Of a DNA stretch of 64,000 bases, positions 8,564 through 18,250 are shown piece by piece. Under the pieces are notes generated by a model. That model saw nothing but the letters and a program-made list of their open reading frames with translations, searched no databases and was not told the DNA's origin. The stretch is taken from assembly GCF_024919275.1 (NCBI RefSeq), contig NZ_JANWGH010000002.1, positions 1 to 64,000 on the forward strand, in the 5' to 3' direction. Position 1 is the stretch's first letter; each line of letters opens with the position of its first letter. A program made the position numbers and the translations under genes. The DNA comes from Algoriphagus limi (GTDB lineage: Bacteria > Bacteroidota > Bacteroidia > Cytophagales > Cyclobacteriaceae).

Positions 8564-9931
8564 ATGAATCAATTCAATCGCCGCGATTTTTTAAAAGGCT
8601 CCTCTGCTTTAATGACCCTTGCTAGTTTTGGACTGCTTGGAATGGAATTTAAAAACCCTGATGGTCCCATCCGAACTGCCCTAATTGGTGCGGGATGGTA
8701 TGGGAAATCTGACTTATTCCGACTGATTCAAGTCGCCGATATTGACGTAGTGGGATTAGCCGATCCGGATAAAAATATGCTGGAAGCTGCAGGGAAGTTA
8801 GTTTCTGAAAGACAAAAATCCGGAAAAGTCCCTCCACTCTATGAAAACTACCAAGATCTTTTAGCCAAGGAAAAACCAGAATTGGTTCTCATTGGGTCTC
8901 CAGACCATTGGCATGCCCTGCAAGCGATTGATTCCATTAAGTCAGGGGCGCATGTTTATTTACAAAAGCCTATTTCCGTAGATGTGATCGAAGGAGAGGC
9001 GATTTTGGCTGCTGCCAGAAAATACAATCGAGTAGTTCAAATCGGTACTCAACGGAAATCTACTCCTCACTTAATTCAGGCAAAGAAAGAGATTATTGAT
9101 ACTGGCAAATTGGGAAAGATTTCCCATGCTGAGGTTTGCTGCTATTATCATATGCGAGCTAATGGGAATCCACCAGTGCAGGATGTCCCTGACTTTTTCA
9201 ATTATGAATTATGGACCGGACCTGCACCATTGAGACCATACGATGGACTTCCACATACCCGTTGGTGGAGAACCTTTATGGAGTATGGAAATGGAATCAC
9301 TGGAGACATGTGCGTTCACATGCTTGACACAGTTCGCTGGATGCTCAAATTAGGTTGGCCAAGCCAAGTGACTGGCACAGGAGGCATCTTTGTCCAGAAA
9401 GAAGGTAAATCCAATATCGCGGATACCCAGACAGCCATTTTCGAATTTCCGGAACTAAATGTCGTTTGGCAGCATCGTACTTGGGGTAATCCGGTCGATC
9501 CGGAATATCCTTGGGCCTTTAAAATCTATGGGGAAAATGGAATGCTCGCTGGTAGCACCATGCAGGCAGATTTCATCCCGTATGGGGAAGGTGAAGAAGC
9601 CAAGCACTATGATGTGGTCTATGAAAAAGAAGAGTATCCGGAAGATGTAACTGAAGATAGGATAGAACTCAATGCTGCTCCAGCAACACGACTTCATATG
9701 AAAGACTGGCTCAAAGCCATTGACAATAAAACCCTGCCGATTGCTGATGTGGAGCAAGGACATATTTCTACAGCTTCTTGCATTTTGGCGAATATCTCCA
9801 TGGAATTGGGAGGCCGTCCTTTAAAATATGATCCAAAAACCAGAACCGTGATCGGTGACCCTGAGGCTACTGCGAAATTAAGGAGACCTTACCGAGCTCC
9901 TTATGTACATCCAGAACCTGATCAGGTTTAA
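8564..9931 (+). CDS. Gfo/Idh/MocA family oxidoreductase, Tat-exported
   Basis: A 455-residue NAD(P)-dependent sugar dehydrogenase-like protein. The N terminus has a Tat signal (NRRDFLKGSSALM, then hydrophobic residues to about 26), so it is exported folded with its cofactor. The Rossmann motif is ALIGAGWYGKSD (about 39-50). The usual EKP catalytic triad motif reads QKPIS (about residue 135), a variant common in exported members. The C-terminal alpha/beta domain carries GDMCVHMLDTVRWML. Exported members of this family in Bacteroidota oxidise sugars at C3 or make 3-keto-glycosides, chemistry that would connect with the DUF1080 proteins elsewhere in the window; that link is inference. Confidence 0.9.
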   Translation: MNQFNRRDFLKGSSALMTLASFGLLGMEFKNPDGPIRTALIGAGWYGKSDLFRLIQVADIDVVGLADPDKNMLEAAGKLVSERQKSGKVPPLYENYQDLLAKEKPELVLIGSPDHWHALQAIDSIKSGAHVYLQKPISVDVIEGEAILAAARKYNRVVQIGTQRKSTPHLIQAKKEIIDTGKLGKISHAEVCCYYHMRANGNPPVQDVPDFFNYELWTGPAPLRPYDGLPHTRWWRTFMEYGNGITGDMCVHMLDTVRWMLKLGWPSQVTGTGGIFVQKEGKSNIADTQTAIFEFPELNVVWQHRTWGNPVDPEYPWAFKIYGENGMLAGSTMQADFIPYGEGEEAKHYDVVYEKEEYPEDVTEDRIELNAAPATRLHMKDWLKAIDNKTLPIADVEQGHISTASCILANISMELGGRPLKYDPKTRTVIGDPEATAKLRRPYRAPYVHPEPDQV

Positions 9932-9972
9932 AATCTGAGATCGCCGGATTAATAGATTGAAATCATGTACTT

Positions 9973-10064
9973 GTCAGACTGAGCGAAGTCGAAGTCTTGC
10001 CATAATAATTATCAATACATTTTGACTTCCTGTCTTTGCCGGTCAAGCAAACGCTCAATCTGAC
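9973..10064. repeat. Hairpin-forming intergenic repeat (CTGAGCG/AGTCGAAG family), copy 1
   Basis: The 22-bp core at 9973-9994, containing CTGAGCGAAGTCGAAG, matches 30283-30304 at 19 of 22 positions. Within this copy, 9973-9985 pairs with 10052-10064 at 12 of 13 positions, making a long imperfect hairpin. It lies between the oxidoreductase gene and the acetyltransferase gene. A dispersed repeat of this type is familiar from Bacteroidota intergenic DNA. Confidence 0.6.
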
Positions 10065-10113
10065 CATAAACGAATATGGAGTCGGTTTTTTACTTTTGAA
10101 AAAGGTAAACCTG

Positions 10114-10608
10114 ATGATCGAAATTGTCCCCGCTCAAAAAAAAGACCTGAAAACCATTCAGGAAATCGCCTATCAAACTTGGCCAAGCACTTTTGGAGAA
10201 ATTCTTACTACAGGACAAATATCCTACATGCTGGGATGGATGTATAGTTTGGATACCTTGGAAAAGCAACTGGAAGAAGAACAATATTTTTTTCTGGCAA
10301 AAGAAGATGGAAAAGCGCTGGGATTCACTGCATTCGAGCTCAATTATGAACCTCAAAAAACCAAAATCCATAAAATTTACATCCTTCCTTCTGCACAGGG
10401 AAAAGGAATAGGCAAAAAGCTGTTTTCTAAGATTGAAGAAATAGCAACCGGCAAGAATCAAAGCGCTCTTTTGCTTAATGTAAACAAAGGAAATAAACAG
10501 GCTATTGATTTTTACAAGCGATATGGATTTGAAGAACTCCGCCGGGAGGTAATTGATATCGGGGAAGGCTTTGTGATGGATGACATCGTTTTTGAGTTTA
10601 AGCTTTAA
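10114..10608 (+). CDS. GNAT family N-acetyltransferase
   Basis: A 164-residue single-domain acetyltransferase. The acetyl-CoA pyrophosphate loop is visible as IHKIYILPSAQGKGIGKKLF (Q-x-x-G-x-G), followed by the NVNKGNKQAIDFYKRYGFE motif typical of GNAT fold strand 6/7. The acceptor, small molecule or protein N terminus, is unknown. The open frame extends 26 codons further upstream. I chose ATG 10114 because a perfect -7 box TACTTTTG at 10091-10098 lies inside that extension and would place the RNA start just before this ATG, and because the domain begins at MIEIVPAQ. Confidence 0.87.
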   Translation: MIEIVPAQKKDLKTIQEIAYQTWPSTFGEILTTGQISYMLGWMYSLDTLEKQLEEEQYFFLAKEDGKALGFTAFELNYEPQKTKIHKIYILPSAQGKGIGKKLFSKIEEIATGKNQSALLLNVNKGNKQAIDFYKRYGFEELRREVIDIGEGFVMDDIVFEFKL

Positions 10609-10777
10609 GCCAAAATCACCCCAATCTTAAGCTGCTTTTTCCTGAATATTATCTAATCATCAAGAGTCCATGTTTTTATTAAAACAAGCTTAACGCATCT
10701 TCTAGTGCGATCGGAGAGCTTTTGGCTAATTTTGAAACGTACAGCAAAACTTTTTAACTCCTTGCAATTAATTTTTA

Positions 10778-10797
10778 GCCCCGACTCCGGTCGGGGC
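10778..10797. repeat. Perfect 8-bp hairpin with UNCG-type tetraloop
   Basis: GCCCCGAC (10778-10785), loop TCCG, GTCGGGGC (10790-10797). On the plus strand this is a C(UCCG)G tetraloop, an unusually stable fold. It has no U tract on the plus strand and only a weak TAAAAATTAA on the minus, so it is not a clear terminator. It lies in the 249-bp gap between the acetyltransferase and E1 genes. Confidence 0.6.
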
Positions 10798-10827
10798 CAA
10801 TTTGCAAAAAGCTTCCAATCATTTTTC

Positions 10828-10857
10828 TTGAGATTCTGTGCGCATCTTGTACCTTAG
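10828..10857 (+). promoter_or_regulatory. Promoter of the ketoacid dehydrogenase E1 gene
   Basis: TTG (10828-10830), 19 bp, TACCTTAG (10850-10857), one base off the TAnnTTTG consensus with ideal spacing. Transcription would begin around 10863, that is after the upstream in-frame ATG at 10858. This favours translation from the ATG at 10876 with a leader of about a dozen bases. Confidence 0.6.
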
Positions 10858-10875
10858 ATGGGTAATTTTATTTCT

Positions 10876-12882
10876 ATGGAACTAGCCACTACTCCGGGTA
10901 AATTCTTGAATTTTGATCGTAAGAATCTCAGTGATTCTAAACTGCTGGAATTGTATGAGGGACTGTTAATTCCTCGGCGAATCGAGGAAAAAATGCTTAT
11001 CCTTCTTCGACAGGGAAGAATCTCCAAATGGTTTAGTGGCTGGGGACAGGAAGCCATCTCTGTCGGTGCGGTACAAGCACTTCAAGCAGATGAATTTATT
11101 CTTCCCATGCACCGAAACTTGGGAATATTCACAGGTCGAAAAGTCCCTCTGGCAAAACTTTTCGCACAGTTTCAGGGAAAAAAATCCGGATTCACAAAAG
11201 GCCGTGATCGGTCTTTTCATTTTGGGTCAAAAGAGCATCATATCGTGGGAATGATTTCTCACTTAGGTCCTCAGTTGGCGATAGCGGATGGAATCGCTTT
11301 AGCGCATAAACTTTCGAAGGAAAAGAAAGTCGCACTGGTTTTTTCGGGCGATGGCGCGAGTTCGGAAGGGGACTTCCATGAAGGACTAAATGTGGCAGCA
11401 GTTTGGAAGTTGCCTGTGATTTTTGTGATTGAGCATAACGGTTACGGACTTTCGACGCCTAACCGGGAGCAATTTGCTTTCAAAAACTTCACCGATAAGG
11501 GCCCAGGATATGGAATCGAAACAGTCCGAATCGAAGGAAACAATATTCTCGATGTTTACCAGACCATATCCAAATTAGCTGTGGACATTCGAAAAAAACC
11601 TCGCCCTATCTTGGTAGAAGCCATCACATTCCGAATGCGGGGACATGAGGAGGCTTCAGGAACCAAATACGTCCCCAAACAGCTGATGGAAGAATGGTCA
11701 AAATTAGATCCAGTGGAAACCTATGAAAACTACCTGGAATCCATCGGTGTTCTGGATGAAAAGAAAAAAGAACAAGTCAATAAAAAAGTCCGAAAAGCGA
11801 TCACTGAAGCATGGGAAAAAGCCTTCGCCGAAGAAGCTATATCTCCAGTAATTGAGGAAGAGCTACAGGATGTCTATGCTCCTTTCGAGCAAAAGTTGAT
11901 CAAACCTGTTTCCGAAAAAACAAGCGAAAGACGGTTTGTAGATGCCATCAGCGACAGCCTTCGCCAATCCATGGAAAAATTCCCAAATCTTGTCCTCATG
12001 GGTCAGGATATAGGAGAATACGGTGGAGTTTTCAAAATCACCGATGGATTTGTCAAGGATTTCGGAGCAGATCGGGTACGAAATACCCCACTTTGCGAAA
12101 GTGCCATCATAGGAGCTGGCTTAGGTCTATCAGTTAAGGGTTTTAAGGCTATGGTCGAAATGCAGTTTGCAGATTTTGTCTCTGTCGGCTTCAATCAGAT
12201 TGTGAATAATCTTGCGAAAATCCATTACCGCTGGGGACAGAATGCTGATGTGGTCGTTCGGATGCCGACGGGCGCTGGTGTGGCAGCTGGACCTTTTCAT
12301 TCCCAATCCAATGAGGCTTGGTTTTTTCATACTCCGGGATTGAAAATAGTCTACCCTTCTAATCCTTTTGAGGCCAAAGGATTGCTCAATGCTGCAATTG
12401 AAGATCCAAACCCTTATTTGTACTTTGAACACAAAGCGCTATATCGCTCTATGAGTGCGGAAATCCCGGATGATTACTATACGGTTGAAATTGGTAAAGC
12501 TCATCTGGTAGAAGAAGGAAATGATGTATCGATCATTACCTATGGAATGGGTGTTCATTGGGCAAAGCGAGCAGTTGAAGAAATGAAGCTTTCGGCTGAT
12601 ATTTTAGATCTTCGGACCTTGCTTCCTTGGGATCAGGAAGCCGTTAAGGAAACTGTGAAAAAGACCGGAAAGGTGGTTTTCCTTCAGGAAGATTGTTTGA
12701 CAGGAGGAATCGGAGCTGAAATCTGTGCCTGGATTTCTGAGCATTGCTTTGAATTCTTGGATGCACCTGTGATGCGGGAAGGAAGTTTGGACACTCCAGT
12801 ACCCTTTTCCCCAAATTTGGAAAAAGCATTTTTGCCAGAGGCTAGGTTTAGAAAAAAGTTGAAAGAGCTGATTGAATATTAA
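10876..12882 (+). CDS. 2-oxoacid (branched-chain) dehydrogenase E1, fused alpha and beta subunits
   Basis: A 668-residue thiamine-diphosphate enzyme in which the E1 alpha and E1 beta chains are one polypeptide. The alpha part (about 1-330) has HRNLG, GRDRSFHFGS, the TPP motif GDGASSEGDFHEGLN...EHNGYGLS and RMRGHEEAS. The beta part (about 345-668) has GQDIGEYGGVFKIT, LCESAIIGAGLGLSVKGFKAMVEMQFADF, RMPTGAGVAAGPFHSQS and the transketolase C-terminal domain. It decarboxylates 2-oxoacids, probably the branched-chain ones made by transaminating Val/Leu/Ile, onto the lipoyl E2, which is not in the window. An upstream ATG at 10858 (6 more residues) is possible but the promoter at 10828-10857 argues for 10876. 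Confidence 0.92.
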   Translation: MELATTPGKFLNFDRKNLSDSKLLELYEGLLIPRRIEEKMLILLRQGRISKWFSGWGQEAISVGAVQALQADEFILPMHRNLGIFTGRKVPLAKLFAQFQGKKSGFTKGRDRSFHFGSKEHHIVGMISHLGPQLAIADGIALAHKLSKEKKVALVFSGDGASSEGDFHEGLNVAAVWKLPVIFVIEHNGYGLSTPNREQFAFKNFTDKGPGYGIETVRIEGNNILDVYQTISKLAVDIRKKPRPILVEAITFRMRGHEEASGTKYVPKQLMEEWSKLDPVETYENYLESIGVLDEKKKEQVNKKVRKAITEAWEKAFAEEAISPVIEEELQDVYAPFEQKLIKPVSEKTSERRFVDAISDSLRQSMEKFPNLVLMGQDIGEYGGVFKITDGFVKDFGADRVRNTPLCESAIIGAGLGLSVKGFKAMVEMQFADFVSVGFNQIVNNLAKIHYRWGQNADVVVRMPTGAGVAAGPFHSQSNEAWFFHTPGLKIVYPSNPFEAKGLLNAAIEDPNPYLYFEHKALYRSMSAEIPDDYYTVEIGKAHLVEEGNDVSIITYGMGVHWAKRAVEEMKLSADILDLRTLLPWDQEAVKETVKKTGKVVFLQEDCLTGGIGAEICAWISEHCFEFLDAPVMREGSLDTPVPFSPNLEKAFLPEARFRKKLKELIEY

Positions 12883-12949
12883 CATAATTAGGAACCTCTT
12901 CTTGGGATTTCTGTATTCAAAAACAGATATTGAATAAAAATCCCTAGCC

Positions 12950-14293
12950 ATGAAATATCGATTCCTCTTTTTAATTTTTCTTCTTTCAGGATTCCTAATA
13001 AATAGATCGGGCTTTTCCCAGACACTTATCGGTGCGCAGATTGATAATCGAGCAGGGATCAAAGGACTCACCCTGAATCCAGCCAATGTAATCAACCCGA
13101 GACTGAAAGCTGAAATCCATCTTTTCTCCGCAAGTGCTTATGTTGGAAATGATTACATAGGATTAAACCTAGGCGACCTAAATCAAGTGAATGATTTTCG
13201 GTCATTTCAGGAAAACAGCAACATTAATTCCAAGCCAGACAATAATTTTGTTGGAAATTTAGATATTTTCAGACCTGGTTTTCAGTTTAACATAGACCCC
13301 AAAAATAGCTTAGCTCTCACGACGAGATTTAGGACATTTTTCAATTTAAACAATGTAGGAGGTGAATTTTTTGAATCAATTGTGGCCGAGGACGAATCAT
13401 CCAGCTATGAGGTTTTGATGCGTGATCTTTCGGGAATTCTTCACGTTTGGGGAGAATTAGGCTTAACCTACGGAAGAGTTTTGCTAGAAAACAGCAACTA
13501 CTCTTTAAAAGGTGCTGCTACATTTAAATACTTAGCTGGTGCTGGTGGAGTCATTGGATCCAGCAACCTATTAGGAGCTATCTATCTAGAAACCCCTAAT
13601 TCACTAACTACAAGAGGAAACTTGGATTATGGTTATTCAAATGGATTTGAATCTGGAGAGGTTGATTTAGGGGATTTTCAATCTGGCTTTGGAATGGACA
13701 TTGGATTTATCTTTGAACTTCAGGATCAAACCAAAAACGCCTATTCTGATGGGTATAAATTCAAAGCCGGTGTATCGATCATGGATATAGGAGGAATAAA
13801 ATATCCACAATTCGGAAGATGGAATTATGATTTGGATAAAACGGTTGATCTGGATGGAATTGAAGAAACTACAATTCGTGAATTTCTTGAACAAAACTAT
13901 GTAAGCGCTGTAAATGAACGAGATACCAGATTGGCAATACCTACCTCCTTACAGATTTTTGCCGACTACGCTTTATCCAATCGTTTTTACATTTCTGCCC
14001 ATGGATCCTATTCTCTTCGAAAGCATCAAGAAGTTCCTGTTAGCCAAATAGTCAATAGTATAGTCATTACTCCAAGAATGGAAACAGGCTGGTTTAGCCT
14101 CTACTCTCCCATAAGTTACCGGCAATTTGAAGGAGGAATTTCCTGGGGAGTTGGTCTCCGTCTCGGTCCTGTAACAATCGGGTCAGCTTCAATCTTAACC
14201 AATCTACTTTCCAAAAACTCAAGAAGCACAGATGCATATTTCGGTGTTCAAATCCCGATCTACAAAAAAGGATCTCGAATAAATCAACCCTAA
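12950..14293 (+). CDS. DUF5723 family outer-membrane protein
   Basis: A 447-residue exported protein, signal peptide about 1-23 ending GFSQ. The mature start, TLIGAQIDNRAGIKGLTLNPANV, is the hallmark of DUF5723 proteins of Bacteroidota, which resemble FadL/PorV-type beta barrels. Alternating amphipathic strands and the C-terminal DAYFGVQIPIYKK fit an outer-membrane barrel. No enzymatic motif is seen. It starts 67 bp after the E1 gene and is followed 52 bp later by another barrel-like protein, so the two may be cotranscribed. Function unknown. Confidence 0.8.
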   Translation: MKYRFLFLIFLLSGFLINRSGFSQTLIGAQIDNRAGIKGLTLNPANVINPRLKAEIHLFSASAYVGNDYIGLNLGDLNQVNDFRSFQENSNINSKPDNNFVGNLDIFRPGFQFNIDPKNSLALTTRFRTFFNLNNVGGEFFESIVAEDESSSYEVLMRDLSGILHVWGELGLTYGRVLLENSNYSLKGAATFKYLAGAGGVIGSSNLLGAIYLETPNSLTTRGNLDYGYSNGFESGEVDLGDFQSGFGMDIGFIFELQDQTKNAYSDGYKFKAGVSIMDIGGIKYPQFGRWNYDLDKTVDLDGIEETTIREFLEQNYVSAVNERDTRLAIPTSLQIFADYALSNRFYISAHGSYSLRKHQEVPVSQIVNSIVITPRMETGWFSLYSPISYRQFEGGISWGVGLRLGPVTIGSASILTNLLSKNSRSTDAYFGVQIPIYKKGSRINQP

Positions 14294-14345
14294 AAGCGAA
14301 ACATCAAGATCCCTTCAATACGTAATAGTCAGAAAAGCACTTTGT

Positions 14346-15032
14346 ATGGCAAGGGTTTTTCTTTTAAGTTTCTTCATTTTCATTTCACATTCTTCATTCA
14401 GCCAATTCTTTCTTGCAGGAGGCCATTTCAATGGTTCTATACCTGTTGGAAAACTTAAGGAAGAAACCGGCTCTCTCTTTTTCCCGACCATTTCAGGGAT
14501 TTTCCTTCATGAATTCCAAAGTGCACCTATTCAAATTGGATTGGAACTAGGCTATGGAATTTATGGAAGTAAGGTGGAAAGAAGGACGGATTTGTATCCG
14601 GGATTTTCGGATGAACTCCGCCTACGAAGAAACAACAACCTAGCGACTGGAATGGCTGTCATTCGCTTCCTTCCAGCTGTCAACACGAAAATCACACCCT
14701 TTTTCGAAGCCCAAATGGGTGTAAATTACCTCTACACCCGCTACAAAATCAGAGAAACTATTTTGGCTGAAGAATCTATTGAAAGTGATAAGGATTTTGA
14801 GGATTGGGCTTTGGCCTATCGCATAGGAGGAGGACTTCAATTCCCCATTGATGAATTTCTGAAATTGGAATTCCGAGCCACCTTTCAAGACGGCAATAGT
14901 GTGCGCTTCCTTCAAAAAGGGGATGTTACCTACCTGCCAGACGAAGGAATTTTTGAATACAATATCAGGCGTAGCCCATTACAGTATATGACATTTTCGG
15001 TCGGGTTGATTTATTATGATTTGTTTCATTGA
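14346..15032 (+). CDS. Outer membrane beta-barrel protein, uncharacterised
   Basis: A 228-residue exported protein with a signal peptide (about 1-20, ending SQF). The body alternates amphipathic strands and glycine-rich turns (GLELGYGIYG, RIGGGLQFPIDEF, YMTFSVGLIYYDLFH), and the C terminus ends in a strand with an aromatic residue, as in small 8-stranded OmpW/OmpA-type barrels. I cannot name a family. It ends 34 bp from the convergent efflux permease gene on the other strand, with no strong terminator seen between them. Confidence 0.7.
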   Translation: MARVFLLSFFIFISHSSFSQFFLAGGHFNGSIPVGKLKEETGSLFFPTISGIFLHEFQSAPIQIGLELGYGIYGSKVERRTDLYPGFSDELRLRRNNNLATGMAVIRFLPAVNTKITPFFEAQMGVNYLYTRYKIRETILAEESIESDKDFEDWALAYRIGGGLQFPIDEFLKLEFRATFQDGNSVRFLQKGDVTYLPDEGIFEYNIRRSPLQYMTFSVGLIYYDLFH

Positions 15033-15066
15033 GGTGTTATTCTCACTCATGTTTTAAGTAAGAAAA

Positions 15067-18000
15067 TCACCCCTTCTTTTTCCAGAATTTCCATCTAGAC
15101 TTCAGTTGGATTGGTTTAAGCTCAGATTCGTTTCTTTTAGTAACAGAAGTAGCCTCCTTTTTCCAAAGGAAAACCGGCAAAGCCCAAAACACTCCCAGCA
15201 TACTGAAAACCAGTCCCCCAATTGTACCGATCGCCAATGAGAACCAAAAAATCTCATTTTGACCTTCCATGATAAAAGGGATCAAGCCAAAGCAGGTAGA
15301 CAAAATCGTGAGCAAAATCGGAATGGCTTTTCCTGCTACGGATTTCAGCACGTTTCGATTATAGGCTCCTGTAGTTCGGTTGTTCAGGTCATTGACAATA
15401 AAGATTCCGGCATTCACAGCCAATCCTCCCAGCATGACAAAGGCCGCATAGCCTCCCTGATCGAAGTAGAAATCAAAAAGCGAAAAGATCAGAAAGAGGC
15501 CGATAAAGCTGATCGGAATGATGGCGATGATGTAGACAGGCTGCTTGAGATTTTCAAAAAGCACTGCACAAATCATAAAAATACCCAGAATCAAAAAGGC
15601 TAATAGGGAATACTGCCGCTTGGCTTTTTCATAGCTAAAGGACCAGGTTTGCTTATCCGCCGTATAGCCAATCGGCATAATCTGCTTCATTTCCTCCAAC
15701 ACCTCATCCAAGTATTCATTACCAAACTTCGCTGAACCCATGTACTCAAAGGCCACTGCACGGATATATTGTCGATCTTCTTTATTGAGCGCATTGGTGG
15801 TGGTTTCCTTTGTCAAGGTACCGTAATCCGAGATTTTGAAAATGCGATTTTCTCCACTGATCAATCCCTTTTGCTCTAAATCAAACTTGCTGAAATCATT
15901 GGATTTAGCTTCCCGAATCACCATGCCGTAGTTCTTTTCTTCCAGCGTCAATGAACCCATAGCACCTTGCGGTTTGCTTAAGTCCAGCATGGTATTGATC
16001 AGCTCGAATTGGTTGGTCTGACCTAGGGCTATTTGATTCTGATCCAGGCGAAGTACGTATTCCTCGGTTTTCTGCTCACCCCAATTTAAGCGCTCATTGG
16101 TATTGACTTCCTGAATCCGCTTATGCTGAAGTAGTTTCTCCGCCAATATCTCCGCCTGTCGTTCCAATTCATCAAAATTATAGCCTTTCATCGTCACCCG
16201 GAAAGAAGGAATACCCTCTCCTCCTGCTCCGGTATAGAATCCCTGTCCTACTCCATAGATATTCCATTGAGCCCCGCTCCAATCCGTGGATTTGACGGAT
16301 AGTTTTCCTTTGAGTTGATAGGGCAAAGCGGAATTTTCATAAGCCCCTTTAAAGGTAATCTCTATTTGCGCTCGCTGACCAGACATCACGTAAGTGACAA
16401 ATTTGTCTATCCCTTCCACATCCTTCAGGTAGGCTTCAAACTCACGCATGATAAAGTCCATCTGATCTAGGGTATTCCCAAAAGGCAAACGGGCAGAGAC
16501 ATACAATCGGGTTTTTGCCGCTTCTCGGTAGGAGCTTTTTTCAAAAACTCCCCTCACAAACATCCGCAGCGATCCACCCAAAGCTTGATCCACATAGGGG
16601 CGGATTTCCTCTTGGTAAAAAGTGTTTCCAACCGTTTTATTGTACCACTCCTGCCCTTCCCACTTGGCTGGTAAGTAAAATATCGGAATCCCAAAAAGCA
16701 GAATCAGGAGGGTAATAAAAGCTTTGCGATAGCGAGCTGTCCAAGAAACAGTTCGCTCAAAGCGATGAAGAGACTTGACCCGCTTACGCAACTGTGAAAT
16801 GCTGAGTTTTCGGCCTTTTCTGGAAGATTCTTTGAATAGTATTTCGTAAAAAGCCGGAGTAAAAAACAAGGCAATAATCAAGGAAATAGCCAGCATGACG
16901 GACACCACAATGGAAAATTCCGTCAGGTTTTTTTGATCTTCTTCAGGAAGGAAAAAGACAATCATCAAGGCAGCGATCGTCGTAAAAGAGGCGGCTAACA
17001 ATGCCAAAAACACTTTTCGATTCCGGTGCTTATGCAAATGATCAATCATGATAATCGCATTGTCCACGATCAATCCAAAACTAATCGTCAAGCCTGCCAA
17101 GGAATACAGATGAATATCCACCTTCAAAAAATAGAGCACCATGGCGCAAAGGCTCAGATTGATTAAAATCCCTAGAAAGAGCACCGCTAGGTATCTCCAG
17201 TTGCGATTGATCAAAAAGATAAAGACGATCAAAATCAGGATGGAAAGTCCGGATCGTTTGTAAATTTTATCCAGTTCCTTGTCCAAAAACTCCGTATCAT
17301 CCCGCTCTAGTCTGACTTCAAATCCGGCAGGAAGCAGGGGTTGAGCTCGCTCGATAGCCGCTTTGAGATTTTGAGCAAGCAGTACCTTATTGACCCCGTC
17401 CCGATTGAAGACTGTCAGCGTTACCGAGTTATTTCCATTGATACGATAATAGCTCGATGGCTCGGCTTCCTCCAAAGTCAGTTTGGCCACATCCCGCAGC
17501 AGGACATCCTGTCCATTCAGTTGCGCTACTCGAAGGTTCTCCAATTGCTCCAAATCCCGAAGCGAGCGATCTACCTGCACGAAGAGGGTTTTCCCCTCTT
17601 TATTCAGTATTGACCCCGGGAAACTCCTACCAAAAGCCTGATTGATTCGGCTACTCAACTGACTTCGGGTAAGCCCATAAGCTTGAAGCTTTTGGATATC
17701 AAAGGTGATATACAACTGTAAATCTGTCGCTCCTCTTACGGACACTTCTTCCACCTCTTCAAATTGAGTGAGGGCAGGTTTGAGTATGTCTTCCGTGATT
17801 TTTTTGATTTCAAAGGCAGCAAAAGGACCATTCACCGAATAGGTCAAAATAGGAGTCTTAATATCGGAGCGCGCCTCCGCTGACTGGGTCACCACCGGAT
17901 ACGAAAGTCTGGAATCAAGCTGAGGATAAATCTGACGAATCAGCGACAAAACCTCGAATCGCTTCAATTCCATGTCTGCTTCCTTGTCAAATCGAAGCGT

Positions 18001-18249
18001 AATTTCACCACGGTCATAATTGGATATCGAGGTGATTTTATTGAGTTCGGAGAGTTGAGAAAAAGCCCCTTCCAAAGGAGAAGTGGCTAGCTTTTCGATT
18101 ATTTCCGGAGAAGTTCGGGGTATTCCATACGAAATGGACAGCACAGGTTCCTTGTCCCGGGGGTTTAAATCCACCGATAACAAGGGAATGACAGCTACTC
18201 CCAAAATAGCTAAAACCACAAACGCTACTAAAACCCGAAATGGTGTCAT
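15067..18249 (-). CDS. RND efflux transporter permease (second permease of the operon)
   Basis: A 1060-residue inner-membrane RND permease with the duplicated 12-TM plan and two large periplasmic loops (about 30-330 and 540-860). The TM4 proton-relay region reads GLTISFGLIVDNAIIMIDHL; VFGLIVDN carries one Asp rather than the Asp pair of AcrB. The TM10-11 region PISFIGLFLIFSLFDFYFDQGGYAAFVMLGGLAVNAGIFIVND is diagnostic. The N terminus starts at the first TM and is a little shorter than usual. It begins 1 nt after the stop of the first permease gene, so the pair is coupled, similar in layout to MdtBC. Substrate unknown. Confidence 0.9.
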   Translation of the reverse strand: MTPFRVLVAFVVLAILGVAVIPLLSVDLNPRDKEPVLSISYGIPRTSPEIIEKLATSPLEGAFSQLSELNKITSISNYDRGEITLRFDKEADMELKRFEVLSLIRQIYPQLDSRLSYPVVTQSAEARSDIKTPILTYSVNGPFAAFEIKKITEDILKPALTQFEEVEEVSVRGATDLQLYITFDIQKLQAYGLTRSQLSSRINQAFGRSFPGSILNKEGKTLFVQVDRSLRDLEQLENLRVAQLNGQDVLLRDVAKLTLEEAEPSSYYRINGNNSVTLTVFNRDGVNKVLLAQNLKAAIERAQPLLPAGFEVRLERDDTEFLDKELDKIYKRSGLSILILIVFIFLINRNWRYLAVLFLGILINLSLCAMVLYFLKVDIHLYSLAGLTISFGLIVDNAIIMIDHLHKHRNRKVFLALLAASFTTIAALMIVFFLPEEDQKNLTEFSIVVSVMLAISLIIALFFTPAFYEILFKESSRKGRKLSISQLRKRVKSLHRFERTVSWTARYRKAFITLLILLFGIPIFYLPAKWEGQEWYNKTVGNTFYQEEIRPYVDQALGGSLRMFVRGVFEKSSYREAAKTRLYVSARLPFGNTLDQMDFIMREFEAYLKDVEGIDKFVTYVMSGQRAQIEITFKGAYENSALPYQLKGKLSVKSTDWSGAQWNIYGVGQGFYTGAGGEGIPSFRVTMKGYNFDELERQAEILAEKLLQHKRIQEVNTNERLNWGEQKTEEYVLRLDQNQIALGQTNQFELINTMLDLSKPQGAMGSLTLEEKNYGMVIREAKSNDFSKFDLEQKGLISGENRIFKISDYGTLTKETTTNALNKEDRQYIRAVAFEYMGSAKFGNEYLDEVLEEMKQIMPIGYTADKQTWSFSYEKAKRQYSLLAFLILGIFMICAVLFENLKQPVYIIAIIPISFIGLFLIFSLFDFYFDQGGYAAFVMLGGLAVNAGIFIVNDLNNRTTGAYNRNVLKSVAGKAIPILLTILSTCFGLIPFIMEGQNEIFWFSLAIGTIGGLVFSMLGVFWALPVFLWKKEATSVTKRNESELKPIQLKSRWKFWKKKG

Positions 18250-18250
18250 T

